From Paulinella micropora (Eukaryota; Cercozoa; Imbricatea; Euglyphida; Paulinellidae), in assembly GCA_019918135.1 (NCBI GenBank), contig WBZZ01002035.1, forward strand, positions 1 through 60,000: a DNA stretch of 60,000 bases, read 5' to 3'. The notes below the pieces were generated by a model. The model had not been told where the DNA came from and searched no databases. It was given only the letters and a program-made list of their open reading frames with translations. Shown piece after piece: positions 1 to 10,559 of the stretch. Each line of letters starts with the position of its first letter. The first letter of the stretch is position 1. Position numbers and translations under genes: made by a program.

Positions 1-226
1 GCCCTGTCGCCAGTTCGATTCCCGTCGGTGCCACCAGTATTTTCATTGAACATACCGGTCCGTCTGGACCAGTATTTTCATTGAACATACCGGTCCGTCT
101 GGAAGTGTTGGAACTGCCCTTGCGGGGGTGTCATTACAGCCTATCGTCAATTCTTCGTACTCCCCTCACGGGTGAGACGATGGAGGCGCATGTGCAGAAA
201 TGCATCAGCCATTGACAGAGAAGCAC

Positions 227-260
<34 letters not shown>

Positions 261-261
261 T
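1..261 (+). repeat. tRNA-derived SINE, 5'-truncated copy with (ATT)n tail
   Basis: The window opens inside a SINE: the B-box-like AGTTCGATTCC is at its left edge. It is followed by a body with a tandem 35-bp block (two copies of CAGTATTTTCATTGAACAT), then a tail region ending GGAGGCGCATGTGCAGAAAT and an (ATT)n microsatellite at about 226-261. The same body recurs at 1554, 1848, 3995, 4299 and 4580. Seen directly; the SINE reading rests on the A- and B-box sequences in the complete copies. Confidence 0.75.
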
Positions 262-438
262 AGGGAGTACATAGGCCATCGGTCCCTTTCCATGGGCTGA
301 TTGGTATAAAGCTCCTAGAGAAATGTTCTATGCCGTCACTTCCTTTATTCCGCCGATTGGTGTGGAGACTTTCCTTATGGAATGGAGGACTGGATGCACA
401 TGGCCTTTTGGCTCAGCAATTGGCAGACGATACATACA

Positions 439-441
<3 letters not shown>
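262..441 (+). repeat. Repeat family B, copy 1, with (ATT)n tail
   Basis: A block of about 175 bp beginning GGGAGTACATAGGCCATCGG and ending GGCTCAGCAATTGGCAG, followed by (ATT)n. Near-identical copies start at about 1101, 1313 and 3795, each beginning where an (ATT)n tract ends. The 3' end resembles that of the SINE family (GGAGG..GCACATG..CAGC.ATTG.CAG then ATT repeats). It is probably the 3' end of a LINE or a second SINE using the same LINE machinery; that assignment is inference. Confidence 0.7.
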
Positions 442-494
<53 letters not shown>

Positions 495-547
495 GAGGGG
501 TGCACAGTATGGCACCCCACGGGAAGAGGAGGTGGTTGGGCCTCTTC

Positions 548-752
548 CCACTGGTTTCGAGGCTATGTCGTTGTGTTGGCTCCGAGGCTATGTTGTTGTG
601 TTGGTTCCGAGGCTATGTTGTTGTGTTGGTTCCGAGGCTATGTTGTTGTGTTGGTTCCGAGGCTCTGTTGTTGTGTGGGTTCCGAGGCTATGTCGATGTG
701 GGTTCCGAGGCTATGTTGTTGTGTTGGTTCCGAGGCCATGTCGTTGTGTTGT
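548..752 (+). repeat. Minisatellite, about 25-27-bp unit
   Basis: Roughly eight head-to-tail units of the form TCCGAGGCTATGTTGTTGTG plus a short linker, with unit-to-unit substitutions. Each unit contains GAGGCTATG and TTGTGTTGG. Open frames across it are repeats of the unit and are not considered genes. There are no spacers between units, so it is not a CRISPR array. Confidence 0.85.
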
Positions 753-1009
753 TTTTTATAAGACATACACCACGTGGGATCAAAGGGGTATTTACATTCC
801 GCGATCTAGGGGTGGTGACGGGTTTCGAGGCGTCCCAGATACTTACCACAAAACGTCCTCATGCGCTGGCAGACCGCATGAAATGTCTGCTACTCCTGTG
901 AGTACCTCAAGGTACCCGACACTGTGCGGGTAGTAGGGACTTTTGGGGCCTTCTGTGCAGTATGGTTAGAGTCACTCTTCCCTCCCCAACATACTCACTG
1001 TAGTCCCTG

Positions 1010-1066
1010 TTGGGTCGAGGGATGGAGGCGCATGGCCCTCGGGCTCAGCCATGACAGATCAATATA

Positions 1067-1100
<34 letters not shown>
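1010..1100 (+). repeat. Repeat family C 3' end with (ATT)n tail
   Basis: A short segment ending GGAGGCGCATGGCCCTCGGG then CTCAGCCATGACAG and an AT/(ATT)n tract. Its last 40-50 bp match the 3' ends of both the SINE and family B, although the sequence upstream differs. This points to a shared LINE-recognised 3' terminus, the usual arrangement for SINE/LINE partners. Confidence 0.5.
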
Positions 1101-1102
<2 letters not shown>

Positions 1103-1312
1103 GGGAGTACATAGGCCATCGGTCCTTTCCATGGGCTGATTGGTATAAAGCTCCTAGAGTAATGTTCTAAGCCGTCACTTCCTTTATTCCACCGATTGGT
1201 GTGGAGACTTTCCTTATGGAATGGAGGACTGGATGCACATGACCTTTTGGCTCAGCAATTGGCAGGAGATACACTATTATTATTGTTATTATTATTATTA
1301 TTATTGTTATTG
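1101..1312 (+). repeat. Repeat family B, copy 2, with (ATT)n tail
   Basis: Second near-identical copy of the GGGAGTACATAGGCCATCGG family, ending in an ATT/GTT tract at about 1276-1312. Confidence 0.75.
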
Positions 1313-1508
1313 TTAGGGAGTACATAGGCCATCGGTCCTTTCCATGGGCTGATTGGTATAAAGCTCCTAGAGTAATGTTCTATGCCGTCACTTCCTTTAT
1401 TCCACCGATTGGTGTGGAGACTTTCCTTATGGAATGGAGGACTGGATGCACATGGCCTTTTGGCTCAGCAATTGGCAGGAGATACACTATTATTGTTATT
1501 GTTATTAC

Positions 1509-1547
<39 letters not shown>

Positions 1548-1553
1548 GATTAC
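1313..1553 (+). repeat. Repeat family B, copy 3, with (ATT)n tail
   Basis: Third copy, beginning directly after the ATT tail of copy 2 and itself ending in about 60 bp of ATT repeats, into which the next SINE is placed. Tail-to-head stacking suggests repeated insertion into ATT tracts. Confidence 0.75.
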
Positions 1554-1816
1554 GGACACCGTGATAGCCCAGTGGTCAAGTTCTACCATCTGGGCCCTGT
1601 CGCCAGTTCGATTCCCGTCGGTGCCACCAGTATTTTCATTGAACATACCGATCCGTGACCAGTATTTTCATTGAACATACCGGCCCGTCTGGAAGTGTTG
1701 GAACTGCCCTTGCGGGGGTGTCATTAGAGCTTATCGTCAATTCTTCGTACTCCCCTCACGGGTGAGACGATGGAGGCGCATGTGCAGAAATGCATCAGCC
1801 ATTGACAGAGAAGCAC

Positions 1817-1847
<31 letters not shown>
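1554..1847 (+). repeat. tRNA-derived SINE with A and B boxes, (ATT)n tail
   Basis: Complete copy. The head reads GGACACCGTGATAGCCCAGT. It contains an A-box-like TAGCCCAGTGG and, about 40 bp on, a B-box-like AGTTCGATTCC. CGGTGCC then pairs with the head as a 6-of-7 acceptor-like stem. The T arm pairs poorly, so it is not a functional tRNA gene. An unrelated body and an ATT tail follow. This is the architecture of an RNA polymerase III SINE. Confidence 0.8.
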
Positions 1848-2136
1848 GGACACCGTGATAGCCCAGTGGTCAAGTTCTACCATCTGGGCCCTGTCGCCAG
1901 TTCGATTCCCGTCGGTGCCACCAGTATTTTCATTGAACATACCGGTCTATTTCTGGACCAGTATTTTCATTGAACATACCGGTCCGTCTGGAAGTGTCGG
2001 AACTGCCCTTGCGGGGGTGTCATTAGAGCCTATCGTCAATTCTTCGTACTCCCCTCACGGGTGAGACGATGGAGGCGCATGTGCAAATTTGCATCAGCCA
2101 TTGACAGAGAAGCACTATTATTATTATTATTATTAT
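1848..2136 (+). repeat. tRNA-derived SINE, second complete copy
   Basis: Starts directly after the ATT tail of the previous copy with the same GGACACCGTG head, A box and B box. The linker between its two 35-bp body blocks is slightly longer (CTATTTCTGGAC). Ends in (ATT)n at 2117-2136. Confidence 0.8.
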
Positions 2137-2224
2137 CCCTGAAAGGTGTTGGTGAAGGGGGTGGGGGTTTGGGGGGAGGCGGGAAACGAAAATTGTGTAC
2201 CCCCCACCCCCCCACCCCCCATTT

Positions 2225-2735
2225 CCGCACCCCTGTCAGAATAAATCATGGATTGTGTGAACCAGGAGGAGTTGGGAGCTCATATTGGCAGGGTAGCTAG
2301 CCCCAGACTCGATCTGATGCTGATGTAATTTTTTTGGAATTCACGCAAATATTTGCGTTAGGGCAGTGCCCTGAATGACAAAATTCCTTGTTTTTTGTCG
2401 CACCCCTGTCGGAATAAATCATGGTTTGTGTGAACCAGGAGGAGTTGGGAGCTCATATGTGCAGGGTGGTTAGCCCCAGGCTTGATGTTGATGCTGAAAT
2501 AATTTCTTTGGAATTCACGCAAATGTTTGCGTTAGGGGAGTGTCCTGAATGCCAGATTTTCTTGTTTTTTTTTTCCTTTCTTTGCACCCCCCATCGGAGT
2601 AAATCATGGTTTGTGTGAACCAGGAGGAGTTGGGAGCTCATATTGGCAGGGTGGCTAGCCCCAGACTCGATGTTGATGCTGGTATAGTTTTTTTTGGAAT
2701 TCACGCAAATATTTGCGTTAGGGGGGCCCTCCCCC
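2225..2735 (+). repeat. About 180-bp tandem repeat carrying a 16-bp palindrome
   Basis: Three units share AATAAATCATGG, GTGTGAACCAGGAGGAGTTG, GCTAGCCCCAGACTCGAT and GGAATTCACGC. Two units carry the perfect palindrome ACGCAAATATTTGCGT (2343-2358 and 2703-2718); the middle unit has one mismatch. A diverged fourth unit lies at 4975-5135. No gene is supported. Confidence 0.8.
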
Positions 2736-2739
2736 CGGG

Positions 2740-3180
2740 AACCCCAGCCCTGTGATTGTACGTACCCGTTCTGGTCGCGGGTGGCACCCACACCTGAAAG
2801 TTGAGGTTTTTTGCCACCAGGCGCACTTTGCGGCACCTCCGGCAATTCAACGTACCCTGTCGAAGGGAAAGGGGGGATCCGGGGGAGCCCTGCGATTGTA
2901 CGTACCCGTTCTGGTCGCGGGTGGCACCCACACCTGAAAATTGAGGTTTTTTTGCCGCCAGGCGCCCTTTGCGGCACCCCCGGCAATTCAACGTACCCTG
3001 TCGAAGGGAAAGGGGGGGTTCGGGGGAGCCCTGCAATTGTACGTACCCGTTCTGGTCGCGGGTGGCACCCACACACCTGAAAATTGAGGTTTTTTGCCAC
3101 CAGGCGCCTTTTGCAGCACCTCCGGCAATTCAACGTACCCTGTCGAAGGGAAAGGGGGCGGGGGTCCGGGGGGCCCTCCA
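2740..3180 (+). repeat. Three tandem units of a 140-bp GC-rich repeat
   Basis: Units start near 2748, 2888 and 3029 (period 140-141 bp). Each holds TTGTACGTACCCGTTCTGG, GGGTGGCACCCACACCTGAAA and CAATTCAACGTACCCTGTCG, and ends in a G-rich run. Overlapping open frames on both strands only restate the repeat. Diverged relatives lie at about 5150-5440. Confidence 0.85.
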
Positions 3181-3259
3181 AAAAGTGATAAGAAGTGGGG
3201 CTGGCGGGGTTTGATGCGCGAAGCGCACCGGTAAACCATCCTTTGAGGTGTTGGCGTAG

Positions 3260-3794
3260 CCCCTAGCTATTATTGTTATTATTATAGCCTTGGAGTGTTG
3301 ACTGTGACATATTTGAGGGAAATCCCGATGAAAAAACCTAGTCACACTTGCTAAACAGAGTTCCAGCCCAATGGCCTCAAGGCGTTAAACTGTGACGCCA
3401 ACTCATAACCCTTTGGTGGTAGATGCTGGGGAGGAGGGTCGTTGCGCGCGTAAAAGATCTTAAACTCCGCATATGCTGGTTGATAGCCCAGGACCCAGCA
3501 GACACCAGATTGTTATGGGTGGGGTTTCGAGGCAGCTCTAGCAACCGCGCTTGGTGTATGCACTTGCACATTCGGTGACGTCTTACAAGAGGTTGCTGGG
3601 ACTGCGGAATAACCTCGGCTTAGTGCAGTCTTGCCCTCAGGAGCTCCATCGGTGGCCCCGATCATCAGGCGAGAGACTGACACGGGGGGGTGGATGACCT
3701 CGAACAAGGGTATTGGAGGCTTATGTCCGTTGAGGATATGCCATTAGCTGCATCAGTACGCCTCAGATATAGTATTATTATTATTATTATTATT
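3260..3794 (+). repeat. Non-coding segment ending in (ATT)n; possible LINE 3' end
   Basis: No supported gene. It ends ATGCCATTAGCTGCATCAGT then CAGATATAGT(ATT)n, the same tail type as the neighbouring SINE and family B copies. It could be the 3' untranslated end of the LINE that mobilises them, but no reverse transcriptase remnant was recognised here. Confidence 0.35.
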
Positions 3795-3994
3795 TAGGGA
3801 GTACATAGGCCATCGGTCCTTTCCATGGGCTGATTGGTATAAAGCTCCTAGAGTAATGTTCTATGCCGTCACTTCCTTTATTCCACCGATTGGTGTGGAG
3901 ACTTTCCTTATGGAATGGAGGACTGGATGCACATGGCCTTTTGGCTCAGCAATTGGCAGGAGATACACTATTATTATTATTATTATTATTATTA
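3795..3994 (+). repeat. Repeat family B, copy 4, with (ATT)n tail
   Basis: Fourth copy of the GGGAGTACATAGGCCATCGG family. Its ATT tail runs straight into the next SINE head. Confidence 0.75.
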
Positions 3995-4298
3995 TGACAC
4001 CGTGATAGCCCAGTGGTCAAGTTCTACCATCTGGGCCCTGTCGCCAGTTCGATTCCCGTCGGTGCCACCAGTATTTTCATTGAACATACCGGTCCGTCTG
4101 GACCAGTATTTTAATTGAACATACCGGTCCGTCTGGAAGTGTTGGAACTGCCTTTGCGGGGGTGTCATAAGAGCTTATCGTCAATTCTTCGTACTCCCCT
4201 CACGGGTGAGACGATGGATGCGCATGTGCAGAAATGCATCAGCCATTGACAGAGAAGCACTATTATTATTACTGTTATTATTATTATTATTATTATTT
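3995..4298 (+). repeat. tRNA-derived SINE, third complete copy
   Basis: Has the GACACCGTGATAGCCCAGTG head, A box and B box, two 35-bp blocks, the GGATGCGCATGTGCAGAAAT tail region and an ATT/GTT tail. Confidence 0.8.
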
Positions 4299-4521
4299 GT
4301 CGCCAGTTCGATTCCCGTCGGTGCCACCAGTATTTTCATTGAACATACCGGTCTATTTCTGGACCAGTATTTTCATTGAACATACCGGCCCGTCTGGAAG
4401 TGTTGGAACTGCCCTTGCGGGGGTGTCATTAGAGCTTATCGTCAATTCTTCGTACTCCCCTCACGGGTGAGACGATGGAGGCGCATGTGCAGAAATGCAT
4501 CAGCCATTGACAGAGAAGCAC

Positions 4522-4579
<58 letters not shown>
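4299..4579 (+). repeat. tRNA-derived SINE, 5'-truncated copy
   Basis: Begins at TGTCGCCAGTTCGATTCCCG, so the A-box half is missing; otherwise matches the family. The tail is a long ATT run of about 55 bp. Confidence 0.75.
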
Positions 4580-4810
4580 GGACACCGTGATAGCCCAGTG
4601 GTCAAGTTCTACCATCTGGGCCCTGTCGCCAGTTCGATTCCCGTCGGTGCCACCAGTATTTTCATTGAACATACCGGTCCGTCTGGAAGTGTTGGAACTG
4701 CCCGTGCGGGGGTGTCATTAGAGCCTATCGTCAATTCTTCGTACTCCCCTCACGGGTGAGACGATGGAGGCGCATGTGCAGATTTGCATCAGCCATTGAC
4801 AGAGAAGCAC

Positions 4811-4873
<63 letters not shown>
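4580..4873 (+). repeat. tRNA-derived SINE, copy with very long (ATT)n tail
   Basis: Complete head with A and B boxes but only one 35-bp block, and a tail of about 60 bp of ATT repeats (4811-4873). The differing block number and tail length suggest independent insertions rather than one duplicated array. Confidence 0.8.
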
Positions 4874-5450
4874 CACTGAAAGGTGTTGGGAGCAGGGGAC
4901 GAGTTGTTTGGAGGGAGGAGGAATTGAAAATTGTGTACCGCCCCCCCCCCCCTGCCCCCCCAACCCGCATATCTGCACCCCTGTCCCCATAAATCATGGA
5001 TTGTGTGAACAAGGAGTTGGGAGCTCGTATTTGCAGGGTGGCTAGCCCCCGACTTGATCTTGATGCTGGTATAATTTTATTGGAATTCACGCAAATATTT
5101 GCGTTAGGGGAGTGTCCTGAATGCCGAAATTGCTTGTTTTTTTTTTGGGAAACCTTGCCGGTACCTCCTGCATTTGAACGTACCCTGTCGACGGGGAAGG
5201 GGGTTCCGGTGGGCTCTCCCCCCGGGAGCCCAGCCCTGCAATTGTACGTATGCCACGCGAATTAGCCGAATTAACCGGCACCAAAATGAATGGCTGAGAA
5301 TGCTCTAAGGCTCTCAGAGTTGTGCCAGAAGCGTTTATGCCGGTTACGTCCGGCAATTGAACGTACCCTGTCGACTGTGGAAAGGGGTGGGGGGGTCCCG
5401 GGGGGCCCTCCCCCCGGGATCCAAGCTTTTTAATGGTACGTACCCGAAGC
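4874..5450 (+). repeat. Diverged copies of the 180-bp and 140-bp repeats
   Basis: 4975-5135 repeats the ATAAATCATGGATTGTGTG / GGAATTCACGC unit, including the palindrome at 5089-5104. About 5150-5440 holds two degenerate GC-rich units with CGTACCCTGTCGA and TGTACGTA. The order 180-bp unit then 140-bp unit is the same as at 2225-3180, so the composite was probably duplicated as a block. Confidence 0.7.
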
Positions 5451-6760
5451 GAATTTACCGGCACCAAAATGAGTGGCTTTCGTGAAATTCTTAACTGCCA
5501 AAAATAAAGACTGTATTTAACTTTTAGCATATCTTTAGAGTTTAGAATGAGTTGGAGAATCCGATATGCTTTGTGTGTGTGTGTGTGTGTGCGTTGATTT
5601 CATGATACTCTTGTTGGAACAGTGATAATGAAATTTGATGTGAGAACAAGCTAAGCTAGGGCTTGGTGCTTATTGTTTGCATGCAGGGTGTGTCATAGCC
5701 AAAAAGATTTCTTCGTGCAGGTCTGTGCGTTCTTCTGATCAAAGTCTTACCATTCGGATCAATTTGTCAAGCAGGTACAGAAGCCCACATTTCTGGCCAA
5801 GGTTGAATTGATTTGGGACAATCCGCCTTACACAGGCAACATCCCACTGCTTTTAAATCGATCAGCATCGCACCCTTTTCACTTTTTTGTCTTGCTGTCT
5901 GTTGCTTGTAGGTCCAGGAATGAAAGAGAAGATCTTGGAAGCCCTGGTCCTCTTTATATGACGATGGGACCTTGTCGATATTTACGTTTGAATCCTTGAT
6001 GCTGCTGCATGGCAGGTGAAAACCAACAAACCATTTTGCGTGCTGCTCCCGTCCTCCATCCTGCATTCAAAACTCCTGTCCGATCTGACCGAGCCACAAC
6101 ACATTCAGGTGATCTTTCCTCGGAAGGTAACATACCTTGACAAAACGTTATGCAGATTTGGCGGTCGTTGATGTGATGTTCTCAAGCCAATACAGTACAG
6201 TCGTCGTCTTCTTTCTTTTCTTCTTTCTTCTTTCTTTCTTTCTTTCTTTCTTGCTTGCTTGCTTGCTTGCTTTCTTGCTTGCTTTCAGTGGAAGAATATG
6301 CTCTTGCCTTAGCATCTCAATTTTTGTATCATTTTGGCTCGGGGTTGATGAGTTAAAGTGTGTTGCTCGTTGAATTAGGTTTACGTGTGCAAAACAGGCC
6401 AAGCGGAGGTTGCGTTTAAGTATTTGGTGTGGCTATGCTACAAGATGAAGCTGAAACGAGATATATATTTTGTGGGGGAGAGTTAGAGTACAAGCACTGG
6501 GAGGCCCTGCACAGACGACGGCTGCCTCGCTCGGATCAACAGAAACCAACATAGTGCTAAGTAGGCCAGAGCTGACCCTCCGGATATAGTTTCGCTCCTA
6601 GTACAATCAAAAGTCACTATTATATCATGATAGTTTCATTCATATCGTATTTTAAGTAACTCTGATGATTAGGTATTTAAGTAGTTAGTATTTCTTGTAT
6701 AACCACTCCAAGGTGTGTTACGGATATTTAATAATAAAACAATACGAGAAAGCGAGAATG
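5451..6760. other. Non-coding stretch with two microsatellites
   Basis: No gene supported. Contains a GT run at about 5572-5592 and a CTTT/CTTG-rich pyrimidine tract at about 6205-6290. Open frames through the latter are low-complexity. The stretch at about 6470-6760 (starting TGTGGGGGAGAG, with AATAAAACAATACG near the end) could be a solitary LTR, but no partner copy was seen. Confidence 0.5.
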
Positions 6761-6764
6761 TCTT

Positions 6765-7215
6765 CGTGTCCCATATATACTTACTAATGCAGTAGTAGGC
6801 CAACTAGCCGGCCAGTTGACATATTCCTGTACATATCTGCAAATATCGTGGTAAGTAGTACAATATTCATAGATAATTTTAAAGACTTATAAAAACATTA
6901 AATCAAATTTATTTTCATTGTGTGTTTTGTTATGTATTTACTACAAGTATCAGTTAAATTAAATATACACAGTTACTCACGCGGTAGTAGGCCAACTGGC
7001 CGGCCAATTAACTTATCACTGCATATACCATGACAAGTACTAAAACATAGGTACATAATTAAAAAGGCTTGCAGAAAAACATTTAAAATTCATTTTGAAT
7101 ATGTTTTGTTATGTATTTACTACAAAGAATCATGAAAAACAATATATATATATTATATATATATAGTTACTCATGCAGTAGTAGGCCAACTGGCCGGCCA
7201 GTTGACCTCAGTAGT
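6765..7215 (+). repeat. Roughly 195-bp tandem repeat centred on an 18-bp palindrome
   Basis: Three units each carry GTAGTAGGCCAACT followed by GCCGGCC. The last has the perfect 18-bp palindrome CAACTGGCCGGCCAGTTG near 7187; the copies near 6797 and 6991 are mutated versions. The intervening DNA also repeats (GTTTTGTTATGTATTTACTAC). No gene. Confidence 0.75.
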
Positions 7216-7489
7216 TGTTGGAACCAATAATCTTAATTAATAGTTAAGGACCGGCCGTATCAGAGTATCGGTGTCGGTAGAGCCATTACTTATGATCCTG
7301 CCAGTCAAGTTACGTGGTGCGTTCTGTTGGCGCCTTTTCTTATTAAAGCTGTAGTACTGCTGATAGAGTGTAGTTGCTATCATAGATTATTATATTGATA
7401 ATAGTGGTCTAACAGTTTATCGAGCCTTGATTAGCAGACTCTGCGTCAGCAGCTTTACTACTTGAATCAGTTGCATTTCGTCTAAAAGG

Positions 7490-7650
7490 AGAGACATTAT
7501 GCCTTCAACAGATAAATGCATTGGGCCCCCGTCGACGTGCAGCAGGCAGTCTACAACAACTTATGATTCGTGGGCAGGCTGAAGGCGCCGACCACAAACG
7601 TTCTTGTGGCTAGATAGCATAGCACAGACACACTGTATTATTATAAGACC
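7490..7650 (+). repeat. Fragment of retroelement 5' region, shared with 58,845-58,960
   Basis: Contains GTCGACGTGCAGCAGGCAGT and CTTGTGGCTAGATAGCATAG. The reverse complement of about 58,845-58,960 carries nearly the same words in the same order. It therefore looks like a broken 5' piece of the gag element lying at the far right of the window, here in the opposite orientation. The reading frame is interrupted. Confidence 0.55.
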
Positions 7651-7804
7651 GGAGGTCTTACCTTTACTAGTTCAAAGGAAAAATGATACTGATTTAATAA
7701 TAAAACTAATCACAGGCTAACCTCCACTTCTAGAGTAGAAAGTGAAGCCAGACTCGATGATTTGAACCCAAACAACAAGCCAAAGTGAAAAACCGCTAAA
7801 AACG

Positions 7805-8080
7805 CTTTGGGAAGCTACACATCATGGAACCTTTACCGATCCCTTTCAGGATCTATCCGGGCTACCTAGCAAGACTATCATGCAGTATGGAAACGCACTT
7901 TAATAACTCGCCGTAGTATAAATATAAGAACTGACTCTTTGACTTCCGCGTCACAAACTGACTAACTAGGTGCTGGTCTGTCGCATTTTCAGTTAACATT
8001 GGTATTATTGATTGTCCTGCCTATTGACAAATCAACTACCCAAGTAACGGTGAATTAAATTGAAATAGCTATGACTAACG
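7805..8080 (-). repeat. LTR-like direct repeat, left copy (3' LTR)
   Basis: Nearly identical to 15227-15492, with small indels such as the extra TAAC and CGCCGTAG. Read on the minus strand it is preceded by a purine-rich CTAAGGGGCAG (8081-8091), a reasonable polypurine tract. This supports the minus orientation and the inner boundary. Confidence 0.75.
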
Positions 8081-8556
8081 CTGCCCCTTAGTTATTTGTC
8101 AATATCATAACTACTGTCATAAGTGTCTTATCGTTCTGAAGCAAATGAAAAATTTGCAAGCGCTTCCCGTAAGGGGTATAAAAAGTCACTAAAAATTATA
8201 TATATAGAAATGTTAGAGGTGCGAGGAAACAAGTGAAAAGAAAGATAAGCGAGCTGTATGCGTTAAAAAGAAGTTGTGCATCGACTTCTCCCACCGGCCG
8301 CCGAAAATATCTGGTGGGCCCGCCACCGGCCACCCGAGTCCCAGAGTGTCACTCCCCAGCGGCCTGGATCCCACGATCCGATCGCCAACGGCCTCGATCC
8401 TACGATCCTATCGCCAACGCGCGTCCAGCTCAACACCTATAGAAATATCACTCGCACAGCAAGGAGAAACAAAACACAAAACAAAGGTGAAACACCCATA
8501 ATCATTCCGGGTACCCCGGAATGTCAACCGTAAATTTGTTGAGCAAATAATGCTGA
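8081..8556. other. Copia untranslated region between 3' LTR and inversion breakpoint
   Basis: No convincing gene. Short overlapping frames at about 8233-8533 come from a GC-rich patch with repeated GATCC and CGATCGCCAAC words. By position this is the element's region between RNase H and the 3' LTR once the inversion is accounted for. Confidence 0.45.
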
Positions 8557-9078
8557 AAAGCCAATGACATTACGGCTGGGGCCGCAAGAGCCATGCGTTA
8601 CCATGCCCACCTGCCCATTTCTTTCTGGGCAGAGATGGAGCATTCGACAACCACTCTACATAACATTTTGCCTGCCACCCAAGGGCCTAGGAAGGGGATG
8701 TCCCCATTTGAGCAGTTATTGGGAAGGAAACCGTTTTTAAGACACCTTAGACCGATAGGTTGCATGGGGGTAATGTATACAGGCAAAGGTAGAAAGGGAC
8801 AGTTTAGAGGAAAGAAAGTTATGCTAGTAGGGTATGACTTATTTAGAGAGTTGTATAGAGTGTGGGACGGTAGAAAAGTGATAACAGGAGTTAGAAACGT
8901 GCGGTTTAACCCGTACATGATAGGGAAGGAAGCACATCCAGAGAGAACAGTCAAGTGGGATGAGGATGTAGCTGAGGGGGAGAGTGTGAGTAAGGATGTC
9001 GATGTTGAACAAACACACTCCACACCCACCACCACCACAGTCACCACCACCCACACACAAGAGGACACGACACACTGA
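8557..9078 (+). pseudogene. Copia integrase C-terminal part
   Basis: Encodes the segment after the integrase catalytic core. It includes an AARAM...HLPISFWAEM stretch, the copia signature where integrase helices lead to the P..FW motif. Next come N.LP...G..GMSPFEQLLGRKP and GKKVMLVGYD...YRVWDGRK, the conserved C-terminal strand region. An acidic, Thr-rich linker follows. The upstream half lies at 11.46-12.12 kb on the other strand, so this fragment was separated from its catalytic residues by inversion. The frame from 9080 to 9848 continues with many shifts through low-complexity linker. Confidence 0.8.
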
Positions 9079-9848
9079 CTCATGACGATGACGACACATA
9101 TGACCATGTCGATGATGCTTAACTTGGTCAGTCAGATAGTCAACAAGGACAGGGGGAGTATGGAGGGGACACAGGGGGAGTCAGCATAGATCACAAACAC
9201 ACACAAACACAAGATAGCTTTTCAACACAGGACATCGACACCACACCGACAGCTGCACCCCATCCCACCGACACAACCCCACAGACAACCAACACAGGAC
9301 TAGGACATACACACGCACTCACACATGCATCTGACCCTCAAGCACAACACGAGAGAAGAGCATATGAAGAGAGTGAGCAGCCTAGCAAAGGAAGAACATG
9401 GGAGCAAAGTGACAAGAAGGAAGAACATGGGAGCAAAGTGACAAGATCACAGAAGCAAACATAGTTCAAGAAGGAAAAAGAATAAGACGACAGGCACAAC
9501 AACAACCACCACAACCACAACAACCACCATCACGACCGCAACATTAGTGAACTAAAACGAAAAGAAAAAGTAGCTGAGGTTCAGGAACTAGAGGGAGTGA
9601 GAGTGAGAGTTCTTGCAAGAGAGTGGGGAGACAAGTGGGCAGAGAAGACATACGGAGAGGGCTGGGAGAGTAAAGTGCGCACAGGCATAGTGAAGCAGAA
9701 GTGTGCCCCCAAGGAGAGGTTAAAAGTTTGAAAACAACCTAAGCCATCTCACTTTGTTCAATTTGAGGACAGACTAGAAAAGATGCTAGATTCTGAGATC
9801 AATAAGTACAAGGTAAGTGAGGGAGAGTCCGTATTGCCTGCCTGAGAG

Positions 9849-10556
9849 TTGGAGAATGCTACGTTATGTTATGACAGATGCATGAATAAACCAAATGAGC
9901 TTTTGCTTAATTTTAACATTCGTGTGCCTAAAGAGATAGCAGAGCAGGGATTGACAGCGAAAGAGTTGTTAGAGGGCATGAAGAAAGAGATTCAGTCTCT
10001 TAAGGACTTTAAGACATACACATGGCTTAAATATAACGAAGCCAAAAGGGCTGGCGTTAGCAAGATAGTTAGGCTCACATGGGTTCCCAAAGTAAAGATA
10101 GACGAGAACGGAAGGAAGTTTGTTAAGTCTAGACTAGCTTTAAGAGGAGACATGTTAGAGCCAGGAGTCAGTTTTAACCCTGACCAGTTGTTTGTTCCTT
10201 GTGCCTCACATCGCTCACTGCTCATGCTTGCCAAACTCAATGCCTGGCATGGTAATAAGCTTTACGGCATTGACTTCAAAAATGCTTACTTGAATGCCCG
10301 CATGCAAGATCCGGTATTTGCCTACCCACCTGATGCAATGGATAGAGAGGGCAAAGAGGGGATGATATTGCGCGTTGATGGAGCGTTGTATGGTGCGCTC
10401 CAGGCAGGTAGAAGGTGGTATGACATACTAGCCCCTAAGTTAGTAAAGCTAGGATTTAGGTTGTTAGACTCCGATTTATGTATTTTCGTAGAGAAAGACA
10501 AGCCTATAAAAGAAGCTGTAATGGGAGTATTTCACGTGGATGATTTGATATTCTAG
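9849..10556 (+). pseudogene. Copia reverse transcriptase, N-terminal and palm part
   Basis: Matches the RVT_2 family. It contains AL..EM.KEI-type sequence (LLEGMKKEIQSLKDF), VPKVKIDENGRKFVKSRLAL, YGIDFKNAYLNA (catalytic Asp in motif A), LYGALQAGRRWYD, and FHVDDLIF, which replaces the usual YVDD box. It ends with a stop directly after this box, and the next part resumes in another frame at about 10,560. It copies RNA to cDNA in the virus-like particle; here it is broken. Confidence 0.88.
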
Positions 10557-10559
10557 CAA

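Noticed and set aside
548..752. CRISPR-like array
   Set aside because: Units are contiguous without unique spacers and drift in sequence; it is a minisatellite in eukaryotic DNA.
1554..1628. Functional tRNA gene
   Set aside because: A and B boxes and a near acceptor stem exist, but the T and anticodon arms pair poorly and the sequence is repeated with a SINE body.
2453..3239. Pro/Arg-rich protein on the minus strand
   Set aside because: It is the translation of three 140-bp tandem units and changes frame with unit length.
420..4990. Open frames with poly-Ile, poly-Leu, poly-Asn or poly-Tyr
   Set aside because: They translate (ATT)n microsatellites joined to SINE sequence; the same peptides recur at each repeat copy.
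8598..9107. Minus-strand Val/Ser/Cys-rich frame
   Set aside because: Antisense of the integrase C-terminus and its Thr-rich linker.
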